From assembly GCA_001604435.1 (NCBI GenBank), contig LVBO01000005.1, forward strand, positions 1 to 6,860: a DNA stretch of 6,860 nt. The letters are read 5' to 3'. The notes under the pieces are model-generated. The model saw nothing but the letters and a program-made list of their open reading frames with translations. It searched no databases and had not been told where the DNA came from. Within the stretch, counting starts at the first letter, position 1; every line of letters starts with the position of its first letter. Shown piece by piece: positions 1-5,476 of this stretch. The DNA is from Synergistales bacterium Syner_01. Lineage in GTDB: Bacteria > Synergistota > Synergistia > Synergistales > Aminobacteriaceae. The position numbers were made by a program, and so were the translations under genes.

Positions 1-764
1 CGGCGATCCGCGCCGAACGACGCGAAGGGAACGTCGTAGACCGACGACAGCACCGAGTCGTTGAGCGCCTCCTCCACATCCCCGAACGCTTCTATGCGCC
101 CGTTTTTCAAGAAGCAGACGCTGTCGGCGTACTCCGCCGCGAGATTGATGTCGTGGACCGCCGCGACCACCGTCGCCCCCTCGCGTGCGCATTTCCGGAG
201 GAAGCGGAAGAGCCGGAGCGTGTGCCGGGGGTCGAGCGCGGAAGACGGTTCGTCGAGAAGGAAGACCTCCGGCTGCTGCGCGATCACCTGCGCGATGAGC
301 ACCCGCTGCTTCTCTCCCCCGGAGAGCGACGACACCCTGCGGGAGAGCAGCGCGTCGAGTTCCATTTCACGCGCTGCTTCCACTGCGCGCGTCCTGTCCT
401 CGGTCGTCCATCCTGAGAGGAGCTTTCTGTGAGGGAGCCTTCCGAGGAGCACAACCTCCTCGACCGTAAAGGGAAAGGAGAGCGACGGCGACTGGGAGAC
501 CATGCCGACGAGCTTCCCCCGCTGCCCGGAAGAGAGACGACGGAGCGAACGACCGGCCAGAACCGCGTTTCCCGAGAACGGAAGCGCGCCCCCCAGCAGG
601 CGCAGCAGCGTGCTCTTCCCGCTGCCGTTGGGACCCAGCAGCATCGTCAGCGCGCCGGACGGAAACTCGGCGGAGATCCCGTCGAACACGCGGCGCCCGC
701 CGTACCCCGCGCACACGCGATCAAGCTGGATTCCCCGCCCGGAAACGCTTGGAGATCCCCTCAT
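1..764 (-). CDS. FecE/BtuD-type ABC transporter ATP-binding protein, C-terminal end cut by window edge
   Basis: This is the cytoplasmic ATPase of an importer of the iron-siderophore/heme/cobalamin family. It powers the FecCD-type permease encoded directly upstream. Reading from ATG at 764 gives 254 codons without a stop. Visible motifs are Walker A GPNGSGKST (residues 44-52), Q-loop Gln91 in a VSQSPSLSFPF context, signature LSGGEKQR (147-154), Walker B VFLLDEP (167-173), D-loop SALD (175-178) and H-loop His204. Family members are usually about 250-270 residues, so only a few residues should be missing. The start overlaps the permease stop as ATGA, and a purine-rich GGGAGGG lies upstream, which suggests translational coupling. 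Family and role are clear. The substrate (cobalamin, cobinamide, heme or Fe-siderophore) cannot be read from the ATPase, but the B12 riboswitch upstream favours a corrinoid or related tetrapyrrole. Confidence 0.95.
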   Translation of the reverse strand, partial: MRGSPSVSGRGIQLDRVCAGYGGRRVFDGISAEFPSGALTMLLGPNGSGKSTLLRLLGGALPFSGNAVLAGRSLRRLSSGQRGKLVGMVSQSPSLSFPFTVEEVVLLGRLPHRKLLSGWTTEDRTRAVEAAREMELDALLSRRVSSLSGGEKQRVLIAQVIAQQPEVFLLDEPSSALDPRHTLRLFRFLRKCAREGATVVAAVHDINLAAEYADSVCFLKNGRIEAFGDVEEALNDSVLSSVYDVPFASFGADR

Positions 765-1753
765 ACTCTCTCCCTCCCTCGAAGCAGTATCCAACAGAAG
801 ACCGGCCCTCCGGCCAGCGAGGTCACCACGCCTACGGGCAGCTCGCCGAGAGACCGGGCGACGCCGTCCGCCACCGTGAGCAAAAGAGCCCCTCCAAGGA
901 ACGAGGCCGTCAGCAGCACTCTGTGCGACGGCCCCAGAGCCATCCGCAGAAGATGCGGCCCCACGAGCCCCACGAAGCCGATGATGCCGTGCGAAGCCAC
1001 AGTCAGCGCCGTTGCCAGCGAAGCGAGCACGAGCAGCGTTCCCTTGATCCGGCGCTCCTCCACCCCGAGATAGACCGCCCTGTTCTCTCCGAGGGAGATC
1101 GCGTCAAGGTCGCGCCCCCACCACCACGCCGCCGCGAAGAGGGCGAAGGCCCCCGCCGCGACGGAGAACGCTCCTTCCGATGAAGCTCCCGAAAAGCTTC
1201 CCATCAGCCAGAGGACGATCGCGGCCACCCTCTCCCCGGCGAGCGCCTTGAGCAGCGTCACCCCGGCCGAGAGTACCGAGCCGATCACGATGCCCGAGAG
1301 CACCATGTGCAACGGCGAAAATCCCCCCGAACGCCAGGCGAGGAGGAGCGAAAGCGAAAGAGCCGCGAGCGCCCCGGCGAAAGCGGCGGCGGGAATCCAT
1401 GCGCCGCCGAGAAAGATCCCCAGCGAAGCGCCGAGCGCCGCCCCAGAGGCGATACCGAGCGTATACGGTTCCGCCAAAGGGTTCACCAGAATCCCTTGGA
1501 GCACCACTCCGGACACCGCGAGCGAAGCGCCCGCTCCCAGCGACGCGAGAAGCCGGGGCAACCGGACGGCGCGGATGACCAGCGCCTGCTGCGGGGTGAG
1601 AGCATGCTCGAATCCAAGAACAATCCGGAGCGCGCCGGGAAAAGGTATCTCCATGTCCCCGGCGAGCAGACGCCACAGGGCCGCTCCCCCCAGAAGGAGG
1701 AGCAGCCCCAGAAAAACACAGCACGTCCGCGAACGCTCACCGGAACGTCGCAT
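761..1753 (-). CDS. FecCD/BtuC-type ABC transporter permease
   Basis: This inner-membrane permease belongs to the FecCD family (cobalamin, heme and siderophore importers) and is very hydrophobic, with about nine or ten membrane segments expected. Family landmarks, numbered from the upstream TTG at 1792 (343 aa), are RLPR (77-80), NPLAEPYTLG (104-113), the ATPase-coupling region with FVGLVGPHLLR (273-283), and ELPVGVVTSLAGGPVF (317-332). The start is uncertain. ATG at 1753 gives 330 aa beginning MRRSGERSR just before the first helix, with GGAG about 12 nt upstream. TTG at 1792 adds 13 residues, has GGGGA about 10 nt upstream, and lies only 30 nt after the chelatase stop. I annotate the ATG because its N-terminus looks typical for the family. 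The end overlaps the ATPase start (ATGA). It is co-transcribed with the secreted chelatase upstream. Confidence 0.93.
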   Translation of the reverse strand: MRRSGERSRTCCVFLGLLLLLGGAALWRLLAGDMEIPFPGALRIVLGFEHALTPQQALVIRAVRLPRLLASLGAGASLAVSGVVLQGILVNPLAEPYTLGIASGAALGASLGIFLGGAWIPAAAFAGALAALSLSLLLAWRSGGFSPLHMVLSGIVIGSVLSAGVTLLKALAGERVAAIVLWLMGSFSGASSEGAFSVAAGAFALFAAAWWWGRDLDAISLGENRAVYLGVEERRIKGTLLVLASLATALTVASHGIIGFVGLVGPHLLRMALGPSHRVLLTASFLGGALLLTVADGVARSLGELPVGVVTSLAGGPVFCWILLRGRERV

Positions 1754-1822
1754 ACCGAATAGCCACTCCGCCGGGGCGGCGCTCTCGGTCAAATCCGGGA
1801 ATTCCCCGGCCGCGTTTCGTTG

Positions 1823-2716
1823 TCACCTGTTCTCCAGAGCCTCCCGTATGTGGTCGATGAAGAGTTCCGCCAGCCCCTCGCCGTCTCCGAGTCCCTTCAA
1901 AAGAGGCTCGACGGCGTACCCTTCGCCCCTGAGGACGCTGACCCATGACTCGGGGTCGTCGGCATCCGCCATATCGTTCTTCGCGTGATCACCGGCCACC
2001 ACCATGAAGGGCACGAGCGTCACCCGCGACGGGTTCAGCTCCTTCAGTCGCCGCTTCACGCTCTCGATATCCGGGAAAGCCTCGACGAGTCCCATGACGA
2101 AAGGCAGGCCTTCCTCGTCGAAGAGAAGCTGCATCTTGCTGTAGGCCGCATTCGCCCCGTGGTGCGTGCCGTGCCCCATGAAGGCGACCGCGCCTCCGTC
2201 GGCCGCAAAGGATGCGTACTTCGCCTTGAGCATGTCGACCGTCTTCATGTAATCCTCCATGCTGTCGAGCAGAGGCCTGCCGAGCGAAAGGCGTTCGAAG
2301 CCGTACTTCCCGCGCAGGGACGAGAAGGCGCGCACGACCCCGGAGAGCTGGTGGAACTCCTCGCCAGAGATGATGTGCAGCGACTGCACGACGACCGACG
2401 TAAAACCTTCGTCCTGCATCTTCGCCAACGCTATCGGAGGCGTGTCGACGACGAGCCCCTCCTCCTTGAGTATCTTCCGGCGGATGATGTTCGAAGTGTA
2501 CGAAATCCGGACCTCGGCGTCCGGAAAGGCCTTCCGCACCGCCCCGACGATGCCGTCGATGGCCGAGCGGGCGTCGGGCTCCGACGTCCCGAAGGCGACG
2601 AGCAATATTCCCTGTTTTCCCTCGGATTTCGCACGCTCCGAAGCGAACGCGCTTGCTGAAAACAGGACGGTCAGACACACAACGAACACGAAGACAGCAT
2701 AACTCATTTTTCTCAT
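1823..2716 (-). CDS. cbiK: Secreted sirohydrochlorin cobaltochelatase (CbiK family, periplasmic type)
   Basis: Class II chelatase that inserts Co2+ (in vitro often Fe2+ too) into sirohydrochlorin, the entry step of the anaerobic cobalamin pathway. It is 297 aa. Residues 1-25 form a Sec signal peptide: MRKMS, a hydrophobic stretch about 6-20, and an Ala-Phe-Ala cleavage site at 23-25, so the mature enzyme should be periplasmic. Family motifs are LLVAFGTS (38-45), HIISGEEFHQL (114-124), MGHGTHH (180-186), VEAFPD (211-216) and VAGDHAKNDM (240-249). Probable metal-site residues are His182, Glu212 and His244. Their spacing of 30 and 32 matches, as I remember it, the cobalt ligands of Desulfovibrio vulgaris periplasmic CbiK. 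The start is fixed by GGGAGGGG (2723-2730), six nucleotides before ATG. It heads a B12-riboswitch operon with ABC importer genes. A ferrochelatase-like or heme-related role is an alternative, as discussed for the Desulfovibrio enzyme. Confidence 0.93.
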   Translation of the reverse strand: MRKMSYAVFVFVVCLTVLFSASAFASERAKSEGKQGILLVAFGTSEPDARSAIDGIVGAVRKAFPDAEVRISYTSNIIRRKILKEEGLVVDTPPIALAKMQDEGFTSVVVQSLHIISGEEFHQLSGVVRAFSSLRGKYGFERLSLGRPLLDSMEDYMKTVDMLKAKYASFAADGGAVAFMGHGTHHGANAAYSKMQLLFDEEGLPFVMGLVEAFPDIESVKRRLKELNPSRVTLVPFMVVAGDHAKNDMADADDPESWVSVLRGEGYAVEPLLKGLGDGEGLAELFIDHIREALENR

Positions 2717-2730
2717 CCTTTACCCCTCCC
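2717..2730 (-). promoter_or_regulatory. Strong ribosome binding site of cbiK
   Basis: The minus strand reads GGGAGGGG, then TAAAGG, then ATG. This purine-rich Shine-Dalgarno sits at normal spacing. It supports Met1 rather than Met4 (ATG at 2707), and therefore the full signal peptide. Confidence 0.75.
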
Positions 2731-2815
2731 GTGGGACGATAGCCGGGAAAATGCTCCCCGGACGCCTAGGCCCCCGGAGGAAACGAGCGCACACCGCCGC
2801 GCCGTTCCGGCGGAG

Positions 2816-2850
2816 AAAATAAAAAAGACCGTTCCAGACAGGAAACGGCC
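2816..2850 (-). terminator. Intrinsic terminator of the riboswitch expression platform
   Basis: The minus strand forms a 9-bp stem, GGCCGTTTC with GGAACGGTC (two G-U pairs), around a CTGTCT loop. It is followed immediately by TTTTTTATTTT. It lies about 100 nt downstream of the cobalamin aptamer and 100 nt upstream of cbiK, the right place for transcription attenuation. A second small hairpin (CGCCG-GAA-CGGCG, 2800-2812) follows the U-tract. A candidate antiterminator pairs GGAAGAGGG (2849-2857) with CCCTTTTCC (2896-2904), sharing two nucleotides with the terminator stem. The terminator is convincing by shape; the switching partner is inferred. Confidence 0.8.
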
Positions 2851-2951
2851 CTCTTCCAGTGATCTTCTTCCACAACCTTCGCCATCGTTACTTCCGGAAA
2901 AGGGGGGGAAAACACTTCGGCGGCCTCGATTCCTCGCGAGTCTTCCCGCTG

Positions 2952-3120
2952 CTTCGAAAGACCGGTCTCCTGGCTCGCCTTCATCCTCCCCCACCCCTTC
3001 CCGGAACACTTCGTACGCAGTGCTGCGCCGGTTCGCTCCAGTGGCTCGGTGGCTTCGTCGGGCTTACAGTGGCGGGTCCGCGCCGGATTTTCACCGGACT
3101 TCCCGAACATCTTCCGAAAG
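2952..3120 (-). promoter_or_regulatory. Cobalamin (B12) riboswitch aptamer
   Basis: Read on the minus strand, this leader carries the conserved cobalamin-riboswitch elements in order. They are GGGAAG followed by CCGGTGAAAATCCGG (3083-3097), CCGCCACTGTAAGC (3062-3075), the B12 box GAGCCACTG (3039-3047), then GGGAAGG, and the 3' conserved GAGCCAGGAGACC (about 2964-2976). The ends can close as a helix: CTTTCGGAAGA (3110-3120) pairs with TCTTTCGAAG (2952-2961) over ten pairs with one bulge. Known behaviour of the class is that adenosyl- or other cobalamins bind and reduce expression of B12 synthesis or uptake genes. Here the target is the chelatase-ABC operon downstream, through the terminator at 2816-2850. 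Which cobalamin form is preferred cannot be told by eye. Confidence 0.95.
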
Positions 3121-3137
3121 GAGGCGCACGCGCCTCC
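3120..3137 (-). repeat. Perfect 8-bp inverted repeat at the 5' end of the riboswitch transcript
   Basis: GGAGGCGC-GT-GCGCCTCC lies right after the -10 box, where transcription should begin (about 3137-3141). As RNA it would form a hairpin at the extreme 5' end that could stabilise the leader. As DNA it could be an operator. It is directly adjacent to the first helix of the aptamer. The repeat is certain; the function is inferred. Confidence 0.6.
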
Positions 3138-3143
3138 GAGTTG

Positions 3144-3172
3144 ATAGTAGTCCGACGGCAAAGGTTTGTCAA
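3144..3172 (-). promoter_or_regulatory. Sigma70-type promoter of the cbiK-ABC operon
   Basis: The minus strand has TTGACA (3167-3172) as a perfect -35, a 17-bp spacer and TACTAT (3144-3149) as the -10. Initiation is expected near 3137-3141, immediately upstream of the riboswitch. It is arranged back to back with the promoter of the ferritin-like gene, 22 bp away. Confidence 0.85.
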
Positions 3173-3194
3173 GGCGACGAAAAGCGCCCGGTTT

Positions 3195-3224
3195 TTGCAA
3201 TTTTTCACGTGAATAGAGTATAAT
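3195..3224 (+). promoter_or_regulatory. Promoter of the ferritin-like gene, with palindrome in the spacer
   Basis: TATAAT at 3219-3224 is a perfect -10. TTGCAA at 3195-3200 is a 4-of-6 match to the -35 with an 18-bp spacer. The spacer contains the 10-bp palindrome TTCACGTGAA (3204-3213), a possible operator. The weak -35 combined with the palindrome suggests regulation by a DNA-binding protein, which is inferred. Confidence 0.65.
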
Positions 3225-3248
3225 ACAGGGAAGAATCTCATCTTGCAC

Positions 3249-3254
3249 AGGAGG
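3249..3254 (+). promoter_or_regulatory. Ribosome binding site of the ferritin-like gene
   Basis: AGGAGG lies seven nucleotides before ATG at 3262. This is a consensus Shine-Dalgarno at ideal spacing, so the start is secure and strong translation is expected. Confidence 0.85.
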
Positions 3255-3261
3255 GATAACG

Positions 3262-3735
3262 ATGACCGAAAAGACTTTCGATATGAAGGGTGCGCTCCGG
3301 TACGGGATCCACGCCGAGATAGAGGCGAAGAACTTTTACCATACGTGGGCGGAGAGCGTCGATGAAGAGCACTTGAAGAAAGAGCTGTCGGCCCTCTCCG
3401 ATTGGGAGAGCGAACACGAGGCAAGTCTGATGAACTACTACGAGAAGCTCTTCGGCGCGCAGTGCCCCATCGACCCGAACATGGTCGTGGAACCGGAGCT
3501 GCACGTTCAGACGAAGGACTTCGGCGACACGACCTCGCTGCTCCGCGTCGCCTCCGCCGCATATCTCTCCGAGATGCGCGCGATGGAGTTCTACGAGCGC
3601 CTCGAAAAAGAGTCCGCGGGCGAAACATCCGTCATGTTCCGCAAGATCAAGGACATGGAAAAGGAGCACATGGACATCACGAAGAAACGGTACATGAAAA
3701 TCCGCGAGGACGTCGTCGGCTTCCGCGCATTCTGA
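3262..3735 (+). CDS. Rubrerythrin/ferritin-like diiron protein without rubredoxin domain
   Basis: A 157-aa, mostly helical, soluble protein of the ferritin-like superfamily. It shows the duplicated rubrerythrin diiron pattern: E19-x6-Y26 in helix 1, E49-x2-H52 in helix 2, E104-x6-Y111 in helix 3 and E133-x2-H136 in helix 4. Those Glu and His residues are the probable iron ligands. There is no C-terminal Cys-x2-Cys pair, so the rubredoxin electron-transfer domain of classical rubrerythrin is absent and an external electron donor would be needed. Relatives reduce peroxide or handle iron and oxidative stress in anaerobes. The exact activity here is inferred. It is a single-gene unit with its own promoter and a hairpin downstream, divergent from the cobalt chelatase operon. 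No signal peptide is seen, so it should be cytoplasmic. Confidence 0.9.
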   Translation: MTEKTFDMKGALRYGIHAEIEAKNFYHTWAESVDEEHLKKELSALSDWESEHEASLMNYYEKLFGAQCPIDPNMVVEPELHVQTKDFGDTTSLLRVASAAYLSEMRAMEFYERLEKESAGETSVMFRKIKDMEKEHMDITKKRYMKIREDVVGFRAF

Positions 3736-3757
3736 GGATTTTTTCGGCTGGGAAACA

Positions 3758-3790
3758 GGGGCTTCCCCGAATCGAGGAAGCCCCGATTAT
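3758..3790. terminator. Shared hairpin terminator between convergent genes
   Basis: GGGGCTTCC (3758-3766) and GGAAGCCCC (3776-3784) form a perfect 9-bp stem with a 9-nt loop. The plus side is followed by GATTATTT, a weak U-tract; the minus side lacks a clear one. It sits between the ends of the ferritin-like gene and the acyl-activating gene and probably serves the plus strand mainly. A run of six T at 3739-3745 just after the first stop has no stem before it. Confidence 0.65.
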
Positions 3791-5266
3791 TTACTTCGGC
3801 TGCTTCAGCATTCTCCGAAGCACCTTCCCCGTGCTGGAGAGCGGGAACGACTCCATGAACTCGACGCTGCGCGGCACCTTGAAGTGCGCCAAATGTTTTT
3901 TACAGAAATCGATGACCTCGCGCGACGTGACCTGCGCTCCTTCGCGAAGTTGGACGAACGCCTTCGGCACCTCTCCGTTCACCGGGTGCGGCATGCCGAC
4001 CACCACGGCTTGGGATATGGCCGGATGGGTGTGGAGAATGGCCTCGACTTCCTGCGGATACACGTTGAATCCGCCGACGATGACGATATCCGTCACCCTG
4101 TCGAGGATGCGGACGCACCCCTCTTCCATGCGCACGTAATCGCCGGTGTTGAACCAACCGTCGACGAAACGGTCCGCCGTCATGACCGGATCGCGGAAGT
4201 AGCCGCTCGTGACGGACGGGCCGCGCACCCAGAGAACACCCTCCCCCGAAGGCGTGACGTCTTCGTTCCTGTCGTTGAGCAGCTTCCACTCGTACCCGTC
4301 CATAACCGGTCCGACCGTCCCAAGACGGCGCTTCTCGTAGTTGTTGTTCACCGCCACTACGGGAGAACACTCCGTAAGCCCGTACCCCTCGATGACGCCG
4401 GCTCCGAGAGCGGTCTTCGCCTTGGCGTCGAGCTGGACGTTGAGGCGGTCTCCACCCGTGACGACCATTTTCAGATTCTCCGGCTTCGGAGCCCCTTTCT
4501 CAACAGCGATAATCATAAAGTGGAGCATGGCCGGAACGGCAAGAATCACGTTCGTTCCGGATGCATGAATGGTTTTCATGGCCTCCACAGGAGGCAGGAA
4601 CGAAGCGAGAATGGTCTGCTTCAGATTGCGGACAAGAGGCATCAGACCCGCCACAGTGTATCCGAAGGAATGGAAGTTCGGCAGCACGTTGAGCAGATTA
4701 TCCCCCTCGGCAAGAAGCTCGAGCGCGTCGTACATCCTTAACGCATTATCCAAAAGGTTGCCGTGCGTCAGCGGAACAGCCTTCGGAAGGCCGGTCGTCC
4801 CCGACGTGGCGAAAATCACTGCGAGCGACTCGTCTTCGACGCTCGTCTCCCGCACGGAGCACGAAGGAAGCGGCGTGGAGAGGGATTCCGCAAGAACGAC
4901 GGGGACATTCTGCTCGCGAAGGGCGTCTTTCAGTTCGTCAAGTCCGGGCGCGAGGACGACGGCGCACGGTTCGACCAAGTTCAGCGTTCCCATCAGGGAA
5001 GGCAGACCGGATTTCGCGTTCAGCGGCGATATGGCGCCGCCCAGGCTCCATGCCGCCAGGGAGAGCGCCAGGACCTGGGGAGAGTTCGGCAGCAGGACCG
5101 CGATTCTCTGCCCTTTTTTGAATCCGGCGTTTTTCAAGACCTGGACATTCTTTTCTACGAAATCGAGCAGATCCGACGACGTCATCCACCCGTTCTCCCA
5201 ATAAAGACGCTCTTCCTGCGGACGGCTCCGCAAATTAGTCAGTATAACTTTTTCCAGCCTCTCCAT
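3791..5266 (-). CDS. Long-chain fatty acyl-CoA/acyl-ACP synthetase (ANL superfamily)
   Basis: AMP-forming acid ligase that activates a carboxylate with ATP to an acyl-adenylate and transfers it to CoA or a carrier-protein thiol. I chose ATG at 5266 (491 aa), which has GGGGAG seven nucleotides upstream. Reading further up to 5380 would run into the preceding terminator. Motifs in this numbering are the P-loop TSGTTGLPK (154-162), the NFHSFGYTVAGLMPL acyl-pocket region (197-211), GYGLTE (294-299), NTGD (373-376), the hinge region DRVTDIVIVGG (389-399) and the C-terminal TGKVLRR with probable catalytic Lys481. The FHSFG signature resembles Aas/AasS and FadD-like fatty acid ligases more than acetyl-CoA synthetases, so a medium- or long-chain fatty acid is the likely substrate. 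No membrane segment is present. It appears monocistronic. CoA versus ACP as acceptor cannot be decided here. Confidence 0.9.
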   Translation of the reverse strand: MERLEKVILTNLRSRPQEERLYWENGWMTSSDLLDFVEKNVQVLKNAGFKKGQRIAVLLPNSPQVLALSLAAWSLGGAISPLNAKSGLPSLMGTLNLVEPCAVVLAPGLDELKDALREQNVPVVLAESLSTPLPSCSVRETSVEDESLAVIFATSGTTGLPKAVPLTHGNLLDNALRMYDALELLAEGDNLLNVLPNFHSFGYTVAGLMPLVRNLKQTILASFLPPVEAMKTIHASGTNVILAVPAMLHFMIIAVEKGAPKPENLKMVVTGGDRLNVQLDAKAKTALGAGVIEGYGLTECSPVVAVNNNYEKRRLGTVGPVMDGYEWKLLNDRNEDVTPSGEGVLWVRGPSVTSGYFRDPVMTADRFVDGWFNTGDYVRMEEGCVRILDRVTDIVIVGGFNVYPQEVEAILHTHPAISQAVVVGMPHPVNGEVPKAFVQLREGAQVTSREVIDFCKKHLAHFKVPRSVEFMESFPLSSTGKVLRRMLKQPK

Positions 5267-5330
5267 TTGCATTCTCCCCTTTCGGAGTATATGAATGTGG
5301 CGGTGCACAGCAGTAAGGACGAAAGGTATA

Positions 5331-5344
5331 TCACCGTAAGGTGA
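5331..5344. repeat. Inverted repeat TCACC-N4-GGTGA upstream of the acyl ligase
   Basis: A 5-bp inverted repeat with a 4-nt spacer lies about 65 nt upstream of the ligase start, in the 90-bp gap between the preceding terminator and the coding region. A TACAAT box (5352-5357, minus strand) just upstream could be a -10, but I find no good -35. The repeat would then overlap the transcription start like an operator. Function is inferred and weakly supported. Confidence 0.35.
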
Positions 5345-5361
5345 CCTCTCTATTGTAAAGC

Positions 5362-5397
5362 AAAAAAGCCCTTTCTGCATAAAAGTGCAGAGAGGGC
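5362..5397 (-). terminator. Intrinsic terminator after the four-helix membrane protein gene
   Basis: On the minus strand a 12-bp stem with one mismatch (GCCCTCTCTGCA with TGCAGAAAGGGC, 5368-5397) and a CTTTTA loop is followed by TTTTTT. It lies about 80 nt after the stop codon of the membrane protein gene and ends that operon. The plus side has no T-run, so it acts on the minus strand only. It also separates the operon from the acyl ligase, which must have its own promoter. Confidence 0.88.
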
Positions 5398-5476
5398 CCC
5401 CAAAAAAAGGCTCAGGATGTGAAAATATACGCTTTTTCTCCAGGTGCTTTCAGACGTACAGCGTTTTCCGAACGTC

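Noticed and set aside
367..714. Minus-strand 115-aa frame inside the ATPase gene
   Set aside because: Out of frame with the intact ATPase reading from 764, which holds Walker A, Walker B and signature motifs. The frame shows no recognisable domain.
429..1073. Plus-strand 214-aa frame opposite the ABC genes, and neighbours at 61-432 and 749-1183
   Set aside because: Low-complexity, Arg/Pro-rich translation typical of the antisense of G+C-rich genes. The minus strand carries unmistakable ABC ATPase and permease motifs across the same bases.
1985..2659. Plus-strand 224-aa frame opposite cbiK
   Set aside because: Arg/His/Asp-rich antisense shadow of the chelatase with no motif or ribosome binding site.
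2902..2908. Run of seven G (C on the minus strand) as a possible phase-variation tract
   Set aside because: It lies in the untranslated leader between aptamer and terminator and is short. It is better explained as part of the possible antiterminator strand.
2766..3248. Minus-strand 160-aa frame covering the riboswitch
   Set aside because: It begins upstream of the promoter and runs through conserved aptamer elements and the terminator. The bases are explained by RNA structure, not protein coding. Only its last 39 codons are discussed, as a possible leader frame.
2981..3669. Minus-strand frames of 215 aa (2981-3628) and 143 aa (3238-3669) opposite the ferritin-like gene
   Set aside because: Antisense to a gene with a consensus promoter, Shine-Dalgarno and complete diiron motifs; the longer one also crosses the riboswitch.
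3884..4741. Plus-strand 285-aa frame opposite the acyl ligase
   Set aside because: Long only because of the base composition. The minus strand carries all core ANL motifs in frame.
5267..5380. Extended 529-aa start of the acyl ligase
   Set aside because: The extra 38 residues read through the terminator stem and the intergenic gap, and no ribosome binding site fits. ATG 5266 has a well-placed GGGGAG.
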